Of a stretch of 19,948 bases of DNA, positions 6,284 to 14,914 are shown piece after piece; the first letter of the stretch is position 1; each line of letters begins with the position of its first letter. Source of the DNA: an uncultured Kangiella sp. GTDB taxonomy: Bacteria > Pseudomonadota > Gammaproteobacteria > Enterobacterales > DSM-103792. A program made the translations under genes and the position numbers. The notes under the pieces are model-generated. The model worked only from the letters and a program-made list of their open reading frames with translations, was not told where the DNA came from and did not search any database. The DNA lies in the NCBI GenBank assembly GCA_946480585.1, contig CAMLKQ010000007.1, positions 1 through 19,948 of the forward strand, in the 5' to 3' direction.

Positions 6284-7525
6284 TTATTCGGCGGCGGAGG
6301 TCTGGTCCAGCTCAAACGCCGTGTGCAGGGTCCGCACCGCCAACTCCAGATAACGCTCCTCGATCAGCACCGAAATCTTGCTCTCGGAACTGGTGATCGC
6401 CATCAGGTTGATACGTTCCGCTGCCAGCGCTTCAAACAGCCGGGTTGCCAGCTCCGGATGCGTCCGCATCGCGACCCCGACTACCGAGACCTTGGCGACA
6501 TGGCTGGACAGCGCAATCGCCTCGGCACGCAGGAATTCGCACTGCTGCAACAACAGTTCGCGCGCCGCCGCCGCCTCACCACGGGCGACGGTAAAACTGA
6601 AATCGGTACGGCGGCCGGCCCGCGGGGTCTGGGTGATCATGTCCGATTCGATATGGGCGCCCGCCAGCGCACCAAACAGGCGCGCTGCGGTGCCCGGCTC
6701 ATCCGGCACATCCGTAATAGTCAGCTGGGCTTCCTGACGACTGAACGCGATGCCCGACACCAACGGCGCTTCCATGCTGGCACTGCCCTGCCCCTGCTCA
6801 AAGGTAATGAGGGTGCCCGGGCCTTCTTTAAAGGTCGACAACACCCGCAGCGGCACTTTGTATTTGCCGGCGAACTCTACCGAGCGGGTCTGCAGCACCT
6901 TCGAGCCCTGACTGGCGAGCTCCAGCATCTCCTTGAAGGTGATGCTGTCGAGCCGGTGCGCTTCCGGCACCATGCGCGGATCCGTGGTGTAGACACCATC
7001 GACGTCAGTGAAGATCTGGCACTCATCGGCATTGAGCGCCGCCGCCAAGGCCACCGCCGAGGTGTCGCCACCACCACGACCCAGCGTGGTGATGTCACCG
7101 TTCGGGGTGATGCCCTGGAAACCGGTCACCAGCACCACCTTGCCGGCATCGAGCTCGCGGAAAATCCGTTCGGTTTCGATGTGCTCGATGCGCGCTTTCA
7201 TGAACACGTCATCGGTATGCACCGGCAGCTGCCAGCCCTGCAGCGACAAGGCCGGACAGCCTTTGGCATTCAGCGCGATGGCGAGCAGCGCATTCGACAC
7301 CTGTTCACCAGTCGCGGCCAACGCGTCCATCTCACGGGCGGACGGGCTATCTGCCAAGGCATTGCCGAGTGCCAACAAGCGGTTGGTTTCGCCGGCCATC
7401 GCTGACGCGACCACGACAACGCGATGCCCCTGCGCCTTGGTCGCGATGATCTTGTCGGCGACATGCCGGATGCGATCGAGATCGCCTACCGACGTGCCGC
7501 CGAATTTCTGGACGATTAACGCCAT
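6284..7525 (-). CDS. lysC: Aspartokinase
   Basis: Phosphorylates L-aspartate with ATP, the first step towards lysine, threonine, methionine and diaminopimelate. The 413 residues fit the single-chain aspartokinases of Pseudomonas type. The kinase domain starts with KFGGTSVG (residues 7-14) and contains VTGFQGITPNGDITTLGRGGGDTSA, in which the more usual GRGGSDT serine is glycine. It also contains FTDVDGVYTTDPR. Two C-terminal ACT domains are visible, one from about residue 265 (LTITDVPDEPGTAARLF, IESDMITQ) and one from about 345 (VSVVGVAMRTHPELATRLF, INLMAITSSESKISVLI). They predict feedback inhibition by lysine and/or threonine. It lies 32 bp after alaS on the same strand, the standard alaS-lysC-csrA order, probably co-transcribed with alaS. 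Confidence 0.95.
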   Translation of the reverse strand: MALIVQKFGGTSVGDLDRIRHVADKIIATKAQGHRVVVVASAMAGETNRLLALGNALADSPSAREMDALAATGEQVSNALLAIALNAKGCPALSLQGWQLPVHTDDVFMKARIEHIETERIFRELDAGKVVLVTGFQGITPNGDITTLGRGGGDTSAVALAAALNADECQIFTDVDGVYTTDPRMVPEAHRLDSITFKEMLELASQGSKVLQTRSVEFAGKYKVPLRVLSTFKEGPGTLITFEQGQGSASMEAPLVSGIAFSRQEAQLTITDVPDEPGTAARLFGALAGAHIESDMITQTPRAGRRTDFSFTVARGEAAAARELLLQQCEFLRAEAIALSSHVAKVSVVGVAMRTHPELATRLFEALAAERINLMAITSSESKISVLIEERYLELAVRTLHTAFELDQTSAAE

Positions 7526-7557
7526 GTTTTTCTGTCAGCGTCCGTTCTGGTGGGCGT

Positions 7558-10203
7558 TCAGGCCAGTTTGCCGGCCACAAAATCCTGTGCCGCTGACAAC
7601 GCAGCTGCCAGACCCGCGACATCGGGGGCGCCACCTTGGGCCAGTTCCGGCTTGCCACCACCGCGACCGCCGAGCTTGCCGGCAACAAAACCCACCAACT
7701 CGCCCGCTGGCAGCTTGCCGCTGACTGGTTTTGCCACCGCCGCGACGAACGACACCTTGTCGCCATCCTTGGTGGCGATCAGCACGGCACTGTTGCCGAG
7801 CTTGTCGCGCAGCTTTTCAACGGTTTCGCGCAAGGTTTTGGCATCGACACCATCCAGTTCGGCAATCAACACCTTGGCCTCGCCAATCTGTTTGGCGCTA
7901 CTGACCAACTGATCGGCCTTGCCGGAGGCGGCCTGCGCTTTCAGTTGATCGATCTGCTTCTCCAGCGCCTTGCGCTCCTGATCGAGCGCGCTCAAACGGG
8001 CATGCAGCTTGTCTTCGGTCACTTTGAAATGCTTCAGCACGCTGTTCAGCGTCATTTCGTAACGTTGGAACACCGCCAGCGCTTCATCGCCGGTCACCGC
8101 TTCGATCCGGCGTACACCGGCCGCAATACCCGACTCGCTAATGATCTTGAACGTGCCGATATCGCCGGTGCGCTTGACGTGGGTACCGCCGCAGAGTTCT
8201 TTCGAGAACTCGCCCATGCTGAGCACGCGCACGCTGTCGCCGTATTTCTCGCCGAACAGCGCCATCGCGCCGGCTTTCATCGCTGCTTCCGGCGCCATGA
8301 CATCAGTTTGCACCGCATTGTTGGCACGGATCTGTTCATTCACCAATGCTTCGATTTCGGCAATCTGCTGGGCCGACACCGGCTCGTTGTGCGAGAAGTC
8401 GAACCGCAAACGCTCCGGCTCCACCAGCGAACCTTTCTGGGTCACATGCGTGCCGAGCACCTGACGCAGCGCCGCATGCATCAAGTGAGTTGCCGAGTGG
8501 TTCAGCATGGTGCGGGCGCGGCGATCCTGATTCACTTCCGCCTTCAGGCTGTCGCCTTTGGCGATCCGACCGCTGGCCTTGCCTTTGTGACCATGAGCGC
8601 TACCGATCTTGATGGTATCGACCACATCAAACTGCGCGCTGCTGCCATGCAGCACGCCCTGATCACCGACCTGACCGCCGGACTCGGCGTAGAACGGCGT
8701 GTGATCGAGTACGACAATGCCTTCGTCACCGGCATTCAAAGCATCCACTTCGGCGCCGTCTTTCAGCAGCGCGACGACTTTGCCGCTGTCTTCGAGCTTG
8801 TCGTAACCGCAGAAATCAGTGGCAGCGTCGACTTTCAATGCCTTGTTGTAGTCCACATCAAAGTTGCTGGCGGCGCGCGCGCGGTTGCGCTGCTCTTCCA
8901 TGCAGGCTTCATAGCCAGGCATGTCGAGACTCAGATTGCGCTCACGGGCGATGTCATTGGTCAGATCGACCGGGAAGCCATAGGTGTCGTACAGCTTGAA
9001 CACGACATCGCCGGGAATCGTCTCGCCTTTCAGGCTGGCAATCGCCAGATCAAGCAGCTTCATACCTTGCTCCAGCGTGCGCGCGAACTGCTCTTCTTCC
9101 AGTTTCAGCGCACGCTCGATCACCGCTTGGCGTTCTTTCAGTTCCGGATAAGCCGAGCCCATCTGCTCAACCAGCGCCGGCACCAGTTTATGGAAGAACG
9201 CGTCCTTGCAGCCAAGCATGTAACCGTGCCGAATGGCGCGGCGGATGATCCGGCGCAGCACGTAACCGCGGCCTTCGTTCGACGGCGTCACGCCATCAGC
9301 GATCAGGAACGAGCAGGAGCGGATGTGATCGGCGATCACCCGCAGCGACTTGTTGTTGGCATCGGCGCAGCCGGTGACGGCCATTGCCGCCTTGATGATG
9401 TGCTGGAACAGATCGATGTCGTAGTTGGTGTGCACGTGTTGCATCACCGCCGAGATCCGCTCAAGGCCCATGCCGGTATCCACCGACGGGGCCGGCAACG
9501 GATGCAATACGCCATCGGCCGTGCGGTTGAACTGCATGAACACGTTGTTCCAGATCTCGATGTAACGGTCGCCATCTTCTTCCGGCGAGCCCGGAGGGCC
9601 GCCCCAGATATCGGCGCCGTGATCGTAGAAAATCTCGGTGCAGGGACCGCAGGGGCCGGTATCGCCCATCGCCCAGAAATTGTCAGACGCGTACTTGGCG
9701 CCTTTGTTGTCACCGATGCGGACAATGCGCTCGGCCGGCACACCAACCTCTTTCTGCCAGATATCAAACGCTTCGTCGTCGGTGGCGTAGACCGTGACCC
9801 AGAGTTTTTCTTTCGGCAGGCCGAGCCATTGCGGCGAGGTCAGGAATTCCCAGGCGTAGTGAATGGCGTCCTTCTTGAAATAATCGCCAAAGCTGAAGTT
9901 GCCGAGCATTTCAAAGAAGGTGTGGTGACGGGCGGTGTAACCAACGTTTTCCAGATCGTTGTGCTTGCCACCGGCGCGCACGCATTTCTGCGACGACACC
10001 GCGCGGGTGTAGGCGCGCTTGTCGAGCCCGAGGAAGCAGTCCTTGAACTGATTCATGCCGGCGTTGGTGAACAGCAGGGTAGGATCGTTGCCCGGGATCA
10101 GCGACGAGCTGGCGACCCGGGTGTGGCCTTTGCTTTCGAAGAATTTCAGGAACGCTTCGCGGATCTCGTTGCTGGTCATGGTTTTGTTGCTGGAGTTACT
10201 CAT
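7558..10203 (-). CDS. alaS: Alanyl-tRNA synthetase
   Basis: A class II synthetase that charges tRNA-Ala and edits mischarged Ser/Gly. About 881 residues (E. coli 876). The canonical N-terminus [18 protein letters not shown] is followed by the catalytic core ([19 protein letters not shown] and [12 protein letters not shown]), the tRNA-recognition helices, and the editing domain with its zinc ligands HSATH and CGGTH. The last part is the glycine-rich DHHA1/C-Ala domain ([18 protein letters not shown]). Three starts are possible: GTG at 10212, ATG at 10203 with GAGTGG just upstream (chosen), and ATG at 10179, which matches the E. coli N-terminus but lacks a ribosome site. It is 33 bp after recX and 32 bp before lysC. 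Confidence 0.96.
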   Translation of the reverse strand: MSNSSNKTMTSNEIREAFLKFFESKGHTRVASSSLIPGNDPTLLFTNAGMNQFKDCFLGLDKRAYTRAVSSQKCVRAGGKHNDLENVGYTARHHTFFEMLGNFSFGDYFKKDAIHYAWEFLTSPQWLGLPKEKLWVTVYATDDEAFDIWQKEVGVPAERIVRIGDNKGAKYASDNFWAMGDTGPCGPCTEIFYDHGADIWGGPPGSPEEDGDRYIEIWNNVFMQFNRTADGVLHPLPAPSVDTGMGLERISAVMQHVHTNYDIDLFQHIIKAAMAVTGCADANNKSLRVIADHIRSCSFLIADGVTPSNEGRGYVLRRIIRRAIRHGYMLGCKDAFFHKLVPALVEQMGSAYPELKERQAVIERALKLEEEQFARTLEQGMKLLDLAIASLKGETIPGDVVFKLYDTYGFPVDLTNDIARERNLSLDMPGYEACMEEQRNRARAASNFDVDYNKALKVDAATDFCGYDKLEDSGKVVALLKDGAEVDALNAGDEGIVVLDHTPFYAESGGQVGDQGVLHGSSAQFDVVDTIKIGSAHGHKGKASGRIAKGDSLKAEVNQDRRARTMLNHSATHLMHAALRQVLGTHVTQKGSLVEPERLRFDFSHNEPVSAQQIAEIEALVNEQIRANNAVQTDVMAPEAAMKAGAMALFGEKYGDSVRVLSMGEFSKELCGGTHVKRTGDIGTFKIISESGIAAGVRRIEAVTGDEALAVFQRYEMTLNSVLKHFKVTEDKLHARLSALDQERKALEKQIDQLKAQAASGKADQLVSSAKQIGEAKVLIAELDGVDAKTLRETVEKLRDKLGNSAVLIATKDGDKVSFVAAVAKPVSGKLPAGELVGFVAGKLGGRGGGKPELAQGGAPDVAGLAAALSAAQDFVAGKLA

Positions 10204-10236
10204 AAACGCCACTCATTCCATTCGGTTAATTCGTGT

Positions 10237-10674
10237 TCACTCTGGCGCAAAATCATCCGATTCGCGCGGCTCTTTCAGAAACGCCGCGAGCGCCACACGG
10301 GCGCTCGAGGAAGTAAAACCTTTTTGCAGCAGGTGGCGCATGGCCTTCATGCGGACCTCGTGCTGACTGACATCCTTGCCGCGCAGGTAACGACGAATCG
10401 CCGCCAGCGCCTGTTCATCCCAATCCACATCCGTTTGCTGCAACGCCGATTTGTCGATGCCGGCTTGTTGCAGGGCTTGGGCAATCTTGACCGGGCCCTG
10501 CCCTCTGCGTGCTTTGCTGCCAATCAGCACGTCGGCAAATCGCTCATCACTTTGCCAGCCGCGCTGTTTCAGGTCCGCCAGCGCCGCATCGATTTCCTCA
10601 TCCGGAAACTCGCGCTGCCGGAGCTTGCGGCGCAGCTCCAGCTCGGCGTGTTCGCGACGCGCCAACAGGCGCAT
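10237..10674 (-). CDS. recX: RecA modulator RecX
   Basis: RecX binds RecA filaments and limits RecA activity. The protein has 145 residues of three-helix repeats: LARREHAELELRRKLRQREFP, then ALADLKQRGWQSDERFADVLIGSKARRGQGPVKIAQALQQAGI, then the C-terminal repeat with RRYLRG and KAMRHLLQKGF. It lies directly after recA (29-bp gap to this ATG), as in most proteobacteria. The ATG at 10674 has no clear ribosome site and cuts the first family helix short. The frame stays open upstream and would add [10 protein letters not shown] if started at a CTG overlapping the recA stop (10707-10705), so the true start is uncertain. Confidence 0.92.
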   Translation of the reverse strand: MRLLARREHAELELRRKLRQREFPDEEIDAALADLKQRGWQSDERFADVLIGSKARRGQGPVKIAQALQQAGIDKSALQQTDVDWDEQALAAIRRYLRGKDVSQHEVRMKAMRHLLQKGFTSSSARVALAAFLKEPRESDDFAPE

Positions 10675-10703
10675 CGCGACACTCAGCGCAGACGCTTGCT
10701 GCT

Positions 10704-11741
10704 TCAGGCTTCCACCTCGTCTTCGACTTCGGAATCCACCGTATTGTTGACAGCAACAATATTGGCAGCGCGGATTTTGTCTTCAATTTCCTTGGCCATT
10801 TCTGGACGCTCACGCAGGAACTGGACGACGTTCTGCTTGCCCTGACCAATGCGCTGACCGTTGTAGCTGAACCAGGCACCCGACTTCTCGACCAGCCCTT
10901 GGTTGACGCCTAGCTCGATGATCTCGCCTTCACGCGACACGCCGTGGCCGTACAGAATTTCGAATTCGACCTGCTTGAATGGCGGCGCGACCTTGTTCTT
11001 GACCACTTTGACCCGGGTTTCCGAACCGATGACTTCGTCGCCCTGCTTGACCGAACCGATTCGGCGAATGTCCAGACGCACCGACGCGTAAAACTTGAGC
11101 GCATTACCACCGGTGGTGGTTTCCGGGCTGCCGAACATGACGCCGATCTTCATCCGGATTTGGTTGATGAAGATGACCAAGCAGTTCGAGCGCTTGATGT
11201 TACCGGTCAGTTTGCGCAGCGCCTGCGACATCAGGCGGGCATGCAGACCAACGTGGCTGTCGCCCATCTCGCCTTCGATTTCAGCTTTCGGCACCAGCGC
11301 GGCGACCGAGTCGACGATGACGATATCGACCGCATTCGAGCGCACCAGCATGTCGACGATTTCCAGCGCCTGTTCGCCGGTATCCGGCTGCGACACCAGC
11401 AGCTCGTCGAGATTCACACCCAGCTTGGCGGCATAGACCGGGTCCAGCGCGTGCTCGGCGTCAACGAACGCGGCAGTGCCGCCGTTCTTCTGGCAGTTGG
11501 CGATGGCTTGCAGCGCCAGCGTGGTTTTACCGGACGATTCCGGTCCGTAGATTTCGACCACCCGGCCGCGCGGCAGACCGCCGATACCCAGCGCGATGTC
11601 GAGGCTCAGCGAGCCGGAGGAAATGGTTTGAATGTCACGCGAGGCTTGGTGATCACCCAAGCGCATGACCGTGCCTTTGCCGAATTGGCGTTCGATTTGC
11701 GCGAGGGCGGCGCCCAGCGCTTTTTTGCGGTTCTCGTCCAT
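10704..11741 (-). CDS. recA: Recombinase RecA
   Basis: A DNA-dependent ATPase that forms filaments on single-stranded DNA, drives strand exchange and triggers LexA self-cleavage. 345 residues (E. coli 353). Walker A GPESSGKT at residues 66-73, catalytic E96 ([10 protein letters not shown]), Walker [13 protein letters not shown], the L2 region around [30 protein letters not shown], and an acidic C-terminus ([10 protein letters not shown]). The ATG at 11741 follows GGAG at good spacing; longer open frames upstream carry no family similarity. No E. coli-type LexA box (CTG-N10-CAG) was found by eye between here and 11932; a different palindrome sits at 11879-11896. Confidence 0.98.
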   Translation of the reverse strand: MDENRKKALGAALAQIERQFGKGTVMRLGDHQASRDIQTISSGSLSLDIALGIGGLPRGRVVEIYGPESSGKTTLALQAIANCQKNGGTAAFVDAEHALDPVYAAKLGVNLDELLVSQPDTGEQALEIVDMLVRSNAVDIVIVDSVAALVPKAEIEGEMGDSHVGLHARLMSQALRKLTGNIKRSNCLVIFINQIRMKIGVMFGSPETTTGGNALKFYASVRLDIRRIGSVKQGDEVIGSETRVKVVKNKVAPPFKQVEFEILYGHGVSREGEIIELGVNQGLVEKSGAWFSYNGQRIGQGKQNVVQFLRERPEMAKEIEDKIRAANIVAVNNTVDSEVEDEVEA

Positions 11742-11878
11742 CACTTTCTCCAAACGGAATGTTCGCGGGGAATGTCGTACGCGGGCGCGGATTGGGCTGA
11801 CCAATGCGGTCCCTACACGAAAGCGACGCGGCATTATTCCATAAAGGTTTGGCAGGAGGTAGCGCACGACCGGCGCTG

Positions 11879-11896
11879 CTGACAGCAGTCTGTCAG
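11879..11896. promoter_or_regulatory. Palindrome upstream of recA (possible operator)
   Basis: CTGACAG-CAGT-CTGTCAG is a perfect 7-bp inverted repeat with a 4-bp centre, about 140 bp upstream of the recA start and 36 bp after the receiver gene. The half-sites CTG and CAG are 12 bp apart, not the 10 bp of the E. coli SOS box. It could be an operator with altered spacing or a short hairpin after the receiver gene, although no T-tract follows on the minus strand. Confidence 0.35.
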
Positions 11897-11931
11897 GAGC
11901 CCCAAAACCGCCGGAAATGGCCCGCGCCGCG

Positions 11932-12327
11932 CTAGAGCAGACGCTGACTGACCCGCAACCGGTGACTGATCGCCCGGCTCAGCACCGCCATGTCAGGAAG
12001 CGGCTTGCAGAAGACGTCATCCTTGCCTAGCCCGATGGCCGCCAGCTCCGCCGTCAACCGAAACTCCATCGAACCGGTATGAATAAGGAAGCGCAAACCC
12101 GGCCGCATCTGGTGTGCGGTCAACATGAACTGGGCGCCATCCAAACCGGGCAGGCGCAGATCAACCAGCACAAGGTCGATCTGGTGCTTGGTCAGCAGCG
12201 CCAGCGCGGCCTCGCCCGACTCCGCCTCCAGGGTGTGGTAACCCTCATCGGTCAAAAAAGCAGCAAGGTTGATCCGGATAAAGCGTTCATCATCCAGAAC
12301 CAGCACGGTGGGGATACGCAACGGCAT
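11932..12327 (-). CDS. Stand-alone receiver (CheY-like) protein
   Basis: A 131-residue protein made only of a response-regulator receiver domain: acidic pair D12-D13 (VLDDERF), phospho-acceptor D56 ([11 protein letters not shown]), T84 (IHTGS) and K108 (CKPLP). No output domain is present, so it must act by protein contact or as a phosphate carrier or sink. It diverges from the receiver-TPR gene across 206 bp, which suggests a functional link to that cassette and its kinase (inference). The start ATG has no obvious Shine-Dalgarno sequence. It is oriented toward recA but 190 bp away, so co-transcription with recA is not evident. Confidence 0.85.
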   Translation of the reverse strand: MPLRIPTVLVLDDERFIRINLAAFLTDEGYHTLEAESGEAALALLTKHQIDLVLVDLRLPGLDGAQFMLTAHQMRPGLRFLIHTGSMEFRLTAELAAIGLGKDDVFCKPLPDMAVLSRAISHRLRVSQRLL

Positions 12328-12365
12328 ACAGGACAGCCCGACCTTATTCTTCTTGGTCTCTGCTT

Positions 12366-12412
12366 GGACAACCCCGGGCGGACCGAGGCACGCCGGGACA
12401 ACCGGGTTGTTC
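12366..12412. promoter_or_regulatory. Paired GGACAACC elements between divergent genes
   Basis: GGACAACC occurs at 12366-12373 and again at 12396-12403, exactly 30 bp apart, close to three helical turns. The second copy is part of the inverted repeat ACAACC-G-GGTTGT (12398-12410). Being between the divergent receiver and receiver-TPR genes, they could bind a shared regulator. No family can be assigned. Confidence 0.25.
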
Positions 12413-12533
12413 TACGCCCGCGGCTGGGCCAGCGTCAAGCCGGACCATCTGGGACGTACGCTGCAGCTTTGGCGAGGCTGCCTATACTTGGGGGGACCCC
12501 GGAACCCGCCGGGCTACGGACGAACACCCCACG

Positions 12534-14153
12534 ATGATCAGCTACGCCGACAAAAGCTTTCTCATCCTTGACGATTTTCCCGAGTTCCGTCGGTCATTAC
12601 GGACCATGGTCCAGCAGCTGGGCGCCGAAGACATTGATCTGGCCGCCACCGGCGAAGAAGCCATTTCGCTCTGCGCCAACCGGCGCTACGACATCATCCT
12701 GTCGGACTACAACCTTGGTGAAGGCAAGGATGGCCAGCAGGTGCTGGAAGAGCTGATCGAACGCAAGCTGCTACGGCGCGGCGCCATCTTTGTGATGACC
12801 ACGGCCGAAAACAGCACGGCCATGGTCATGGGCGCGCTGGAATACCAGCCGGACGCTTACATCACCAAACCCTTCAACAAGGTGGCGCTTCAGGCGCGAC
12901 TCGACAAGCTGATGGAAAAACGGCTGGCGCTTGCCGACATCGATCAGGCGCTGGAAAAAAATGACACCGCGCGCGCGATCGAACTCTGCGATCGTGAGAT
13001 CCAGAGCAAGAGTCGCTACGCCCTCGCCTGCCTGCGCACCAAAGCCGAACTGCTGGAACAGGAAGAGCATTTCGACGAGGCCGCGAAAATCTATGCCAAC
13101 CTAAGTGCAGACCGGCCGGTTCCGTGGGCAATGCTCGGCCTCGCCCGCGTCACTTTGGGCAAAGGCGAAGCGGAAGCCGCCCGCAAACAGTTTGAGGATG
13201 TCATCAAACAGTTGCCGACACTAACCCCCGCTTACGATGGACTGGCGAAAACCTGGGTCGGTCTCGGCGAGCCCATCAAGGCACAACAAGTGCTGCTCGA
13301 AGCCGTGCGCCGCTCACCCAAGGCGGTGCTGCGGCAAACCGAGCTGGGCAAAGTCGCCAGCGAAAACGGTGATCTGGAAACCGCCACCCGGGCCTTCCGG
13401 CAAGCGGTCAATCTCGGCCGGCATTCGATTCACAAGAACCCGGACAACTATCTCAAACTCGCCGATTGTCTGGTCAAAGGCATCGGCAGCAATCCGGTCG
13501 AAGACAAACGCTCCAGCGATGAAGTGATGAAAACGCTGCACGAGCTCGACACCGACTACAAAGGCGACAAGCAACTCAGCATGCGCTCCTTGCTGACCCA
13601 AGGCTCGCTCGCCAAGAAGCAGAATCGCAGCAAGGATGCCGAAAATGCTGCAGTGGGCGCCAGCAAACTGCTGAAGGAACTCGACAGCAGTTTGGCGCCG
13701 AGCATTGCGTTGGAAGTCGCTGAAAAATTTCAGAACCTCGGCAAAACCGAAGTCGCCCGCGATGTCCTGCAAAACTGCGCCGAGCTGTACAGCGACAATG
13801 ATCAAATCCGTGCCAAATTTGCCGAGCTGGAAACCGACAGCAATGTCATGAAGCAAACCGATCAGGCCCTCAACCTGAATGGCCTTGGCATCACCGAATT
13901 TGAACAGAAGAAATATGACGATGCCCTGCTGCATTTTCGCGAGGCAGTGAAACTGGCGCCACGCAATATCAGTATCGTACTCAACACCGCCCAAACCCTG
14001 GTGGAGAAATATCGGTTGCAACCGGATGCGCGGCTGCTGACCGAGTGCCAAGGCTACCTTGATCAGGTGCGCAGCATGCCGCCGGACGACAAGCGCTACA
14101 AACGCTTCCAAGGCTTGTTGCAACTGACCCAGCAACTGAAGCAGGCCCACTGA
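12534..14153 (+). CDS. Response regulator with TPR output domain
   Basis: A 539-residue cytoplasmic protein. Residues about 7-128 are a receiver with D13-D14, phospho-acceptor D58 (LSDYNLG), T89-T90 (VMTTAE) and K112 (TKPFN). Residues about 133-539 are helical repeats of TPR type: AKIYANLSADRPVPWAMLG, DVIKQLPTLTPAYDGLAK, AVRRSPKAVLRQTELGKVA, and near the C-terminus LNGLGITEFEQKKYDDALLHFREAVKLAPRN. TPRs bind proteins, so phosphorylation probably gates a protein complex rather than DNA binding. The start ATG lacks a Shine-Dalgarno sequence; a TATACT (12483-12488) lies 45 bp upstream, without a good -35. The TGA overlaps the kinase ATG by one base (TGATG), a strong operon sign. Similar receiver-TPR genes exist in other gammaproteobacteria, with unknown targets. 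Confidence 0.88.
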   Translation: MISYADKSFLILDDFPEFRRSLRTMVQQLGAEDIDLAATGEEAISLCANRRYDIILSDYNLGEGKDGQQVLEELIERKLLRRGAIFVMTTAENSTAMVMGALEYQPDAYITKPFNKVALQARLDKLMEKRLALADIDQALEKNDTARAIELCDREIQSKSRYALACLRTKAELLEQEEHFDEAAKIYANLSADRPVPWAMLGLARVTLGKGEAEAARKQFEDVIKQLPTLTPAYDGLAKTWVGLGEPIKAQQVLLEAVRRSPKAVLRQTELGKVASENGDLETATRAFRQAVNLGRHSIHKNPDNYLKLADCLVKGIGSNPVEDKRSSDEVMKTLHELDTDYKGDKQLSMRSLLTQGSLAKKQNRSKDAENAAVGASKLLKELDSSLAPSIALEVAEKFQNLGKTEVARDVLQNCAELYSDNDQIRAKFAELETDSNVMKQTDQALNLNGLGITEFEQKKYDDALLHFREAVKLAPRNISIVLNTAQTLVEKYRLQPDARLLTECQGYLDQVRSMPPDDKRYKRFQGLLQLTQQLKQAH

Positions 14154-14839
14154 TGAGCGACCCCGCTGCGCTGTTTCCGACGGTACTGGCCTCCTCCGTA
14201 CACGACATCAAGAACTCGCTCGGCATGCTGTTGCAGTCGCTGGAAGCCGTGGTCGAACGGGTGCCGCCGGAGCAGCGGCCGGGCTTTCATGAGCTGGCGG
14301 TGCTGCAATACGAAGCGGCCCGGGTCAACAACTCATTGGTCCAGTTGCTGGCGCTGTACAAGCTGGACAACCAGCAACTGCCGCTGAACATCGGCTATCA
14401 CATGGTGGCCGACTTTCTGCACGAACAGGGTCTGCGCAACCAGAACCTGCTGACCCTGAAGCAAATCGAGCTGGCGCTGGATGTCGATGACGAGTTGGCG
14501 TGGTATTTTGACTACGACCTGATTGCCAGCGTCATTGATAACATTGTCACCAACTCGATTCGTTACACCCATTCCAAGCTGCTGCTTCGAGCCAGCGTGG
14601 AAGACAATCAGCTGGTGTTCGTTGTCGCGGACGACGGCCCGGGCTACCCGCGGGCAATGCTGGAGCAGTCCGACAAGTACCTGCTCGGCATCAACCGCAG
14701 CACCGGCAGTACCGGGCTGGGCCTGTTTTTTGCCGGGGAAATCGCCCGTTTGCACCGCCACGGCGAGCAGCACGGCCATGTTGAGCTGCGCAATGGCCAA
14801 TGTTTGCCTGGCGGCGAGTTTCGCCTGTACCTACCCTAA
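14153..14839 (+). CDS. Sensorless cytoplasmic histidine kinase
   Basis: A 228-residue kinase with no membrane segment and no sensor domain: the H-box SVHDIKNSLGML starts at about residue 15 with phospho-acceptor H17. The HATPase domain follows, with N-box IDNIVTNSIRYT, G1 ADDGPGYP and G2 STGSTGLGLFFA. The end matches the HATPase C-terminus (GGEFRLYLP). Because it starts almost at the phospho-acceptor helix, its input must come from a partner protein, perhaps the TPR protein or the membrane protein encoded next. The ATG shares its A with the stop of the receiver-TPR gene, so the two are very likely cognate. HDIKN differs from the common HELRTP box; a phosphatase-biased role is possible. Confidence 0.88.
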   Translation: MSDPAALFPTVLASSVHDIKNSLGMLLQSLEAVVERVPPEQRPGFHELAVLQYEAARVNNSLVQLLALYKLDNQQLPLNIGYHMVADFLHEQGLRNQNLLTLKQIELALDVDDELAWYFDYDLIASVIDNIVTNSIRYTHSKLLLRASVEDNQLVFVVADDGPGYPRAMLEQSDKYLLGINRSTGSTGLGLFFAGEIARLHRHGEQHGHVELRNGQCLPGGEFRLYLP

Positions 14840-14841
14840 TC

Positions 14842-14877
14842 CGGAGGCCGGTTTGCACACGACCAGACCTCCGGCGG
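14842..14877 (+). other. Intergenic stem-loop between kinase and membrane protein genes
   Basis: CCGGAGG and CCTCCGG form a 7-bp inverted repeat separated by about 20 nt, with a further GGT/ACC pairing inside. No U-run follows. It may be a partial terminator or processing site that sets the level of the downstream membrane protein. Confidence 0.3.
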
Positions 14878-14914
14878 ATAACGGCCGATACCGTTTGAGC
14901 CACAGGAAACCAAT

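Noticed and set aside
6272..7405. Plus-strand open frame opposite lysC
   Set aside because: Antisense to intact aspartokinase; translation rich in Arg/His/Gln with no recognisable fold.
7636..10845. Very long plus-strand open frame (1069 codons) opposite alaS and recX
   Set aside because: It is antisense to complete, highly conserved alaS and recX. Its translation is low-complexity, His/Gln/Arg-rich and without domains, as expected of the reverse strand of GC-rich genes.
11742..11867. N-terminal extension of recA to an upstream ATG
   Set aside because: The extension has no similarity to RecA, while the internal ATG has a strong ribosome site and gives the conserved N-terminus.
10944..11882. 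Plus-strand open frame opposite recA
   Set aside because: Shadow of recA; no domain, no ribosome site, codon pattern mirrors the real gene.
12362..12413. CRISPR-like spaced repeat
   Set aside because: Only two copies of an 8-bp word; no array and no cas genes.
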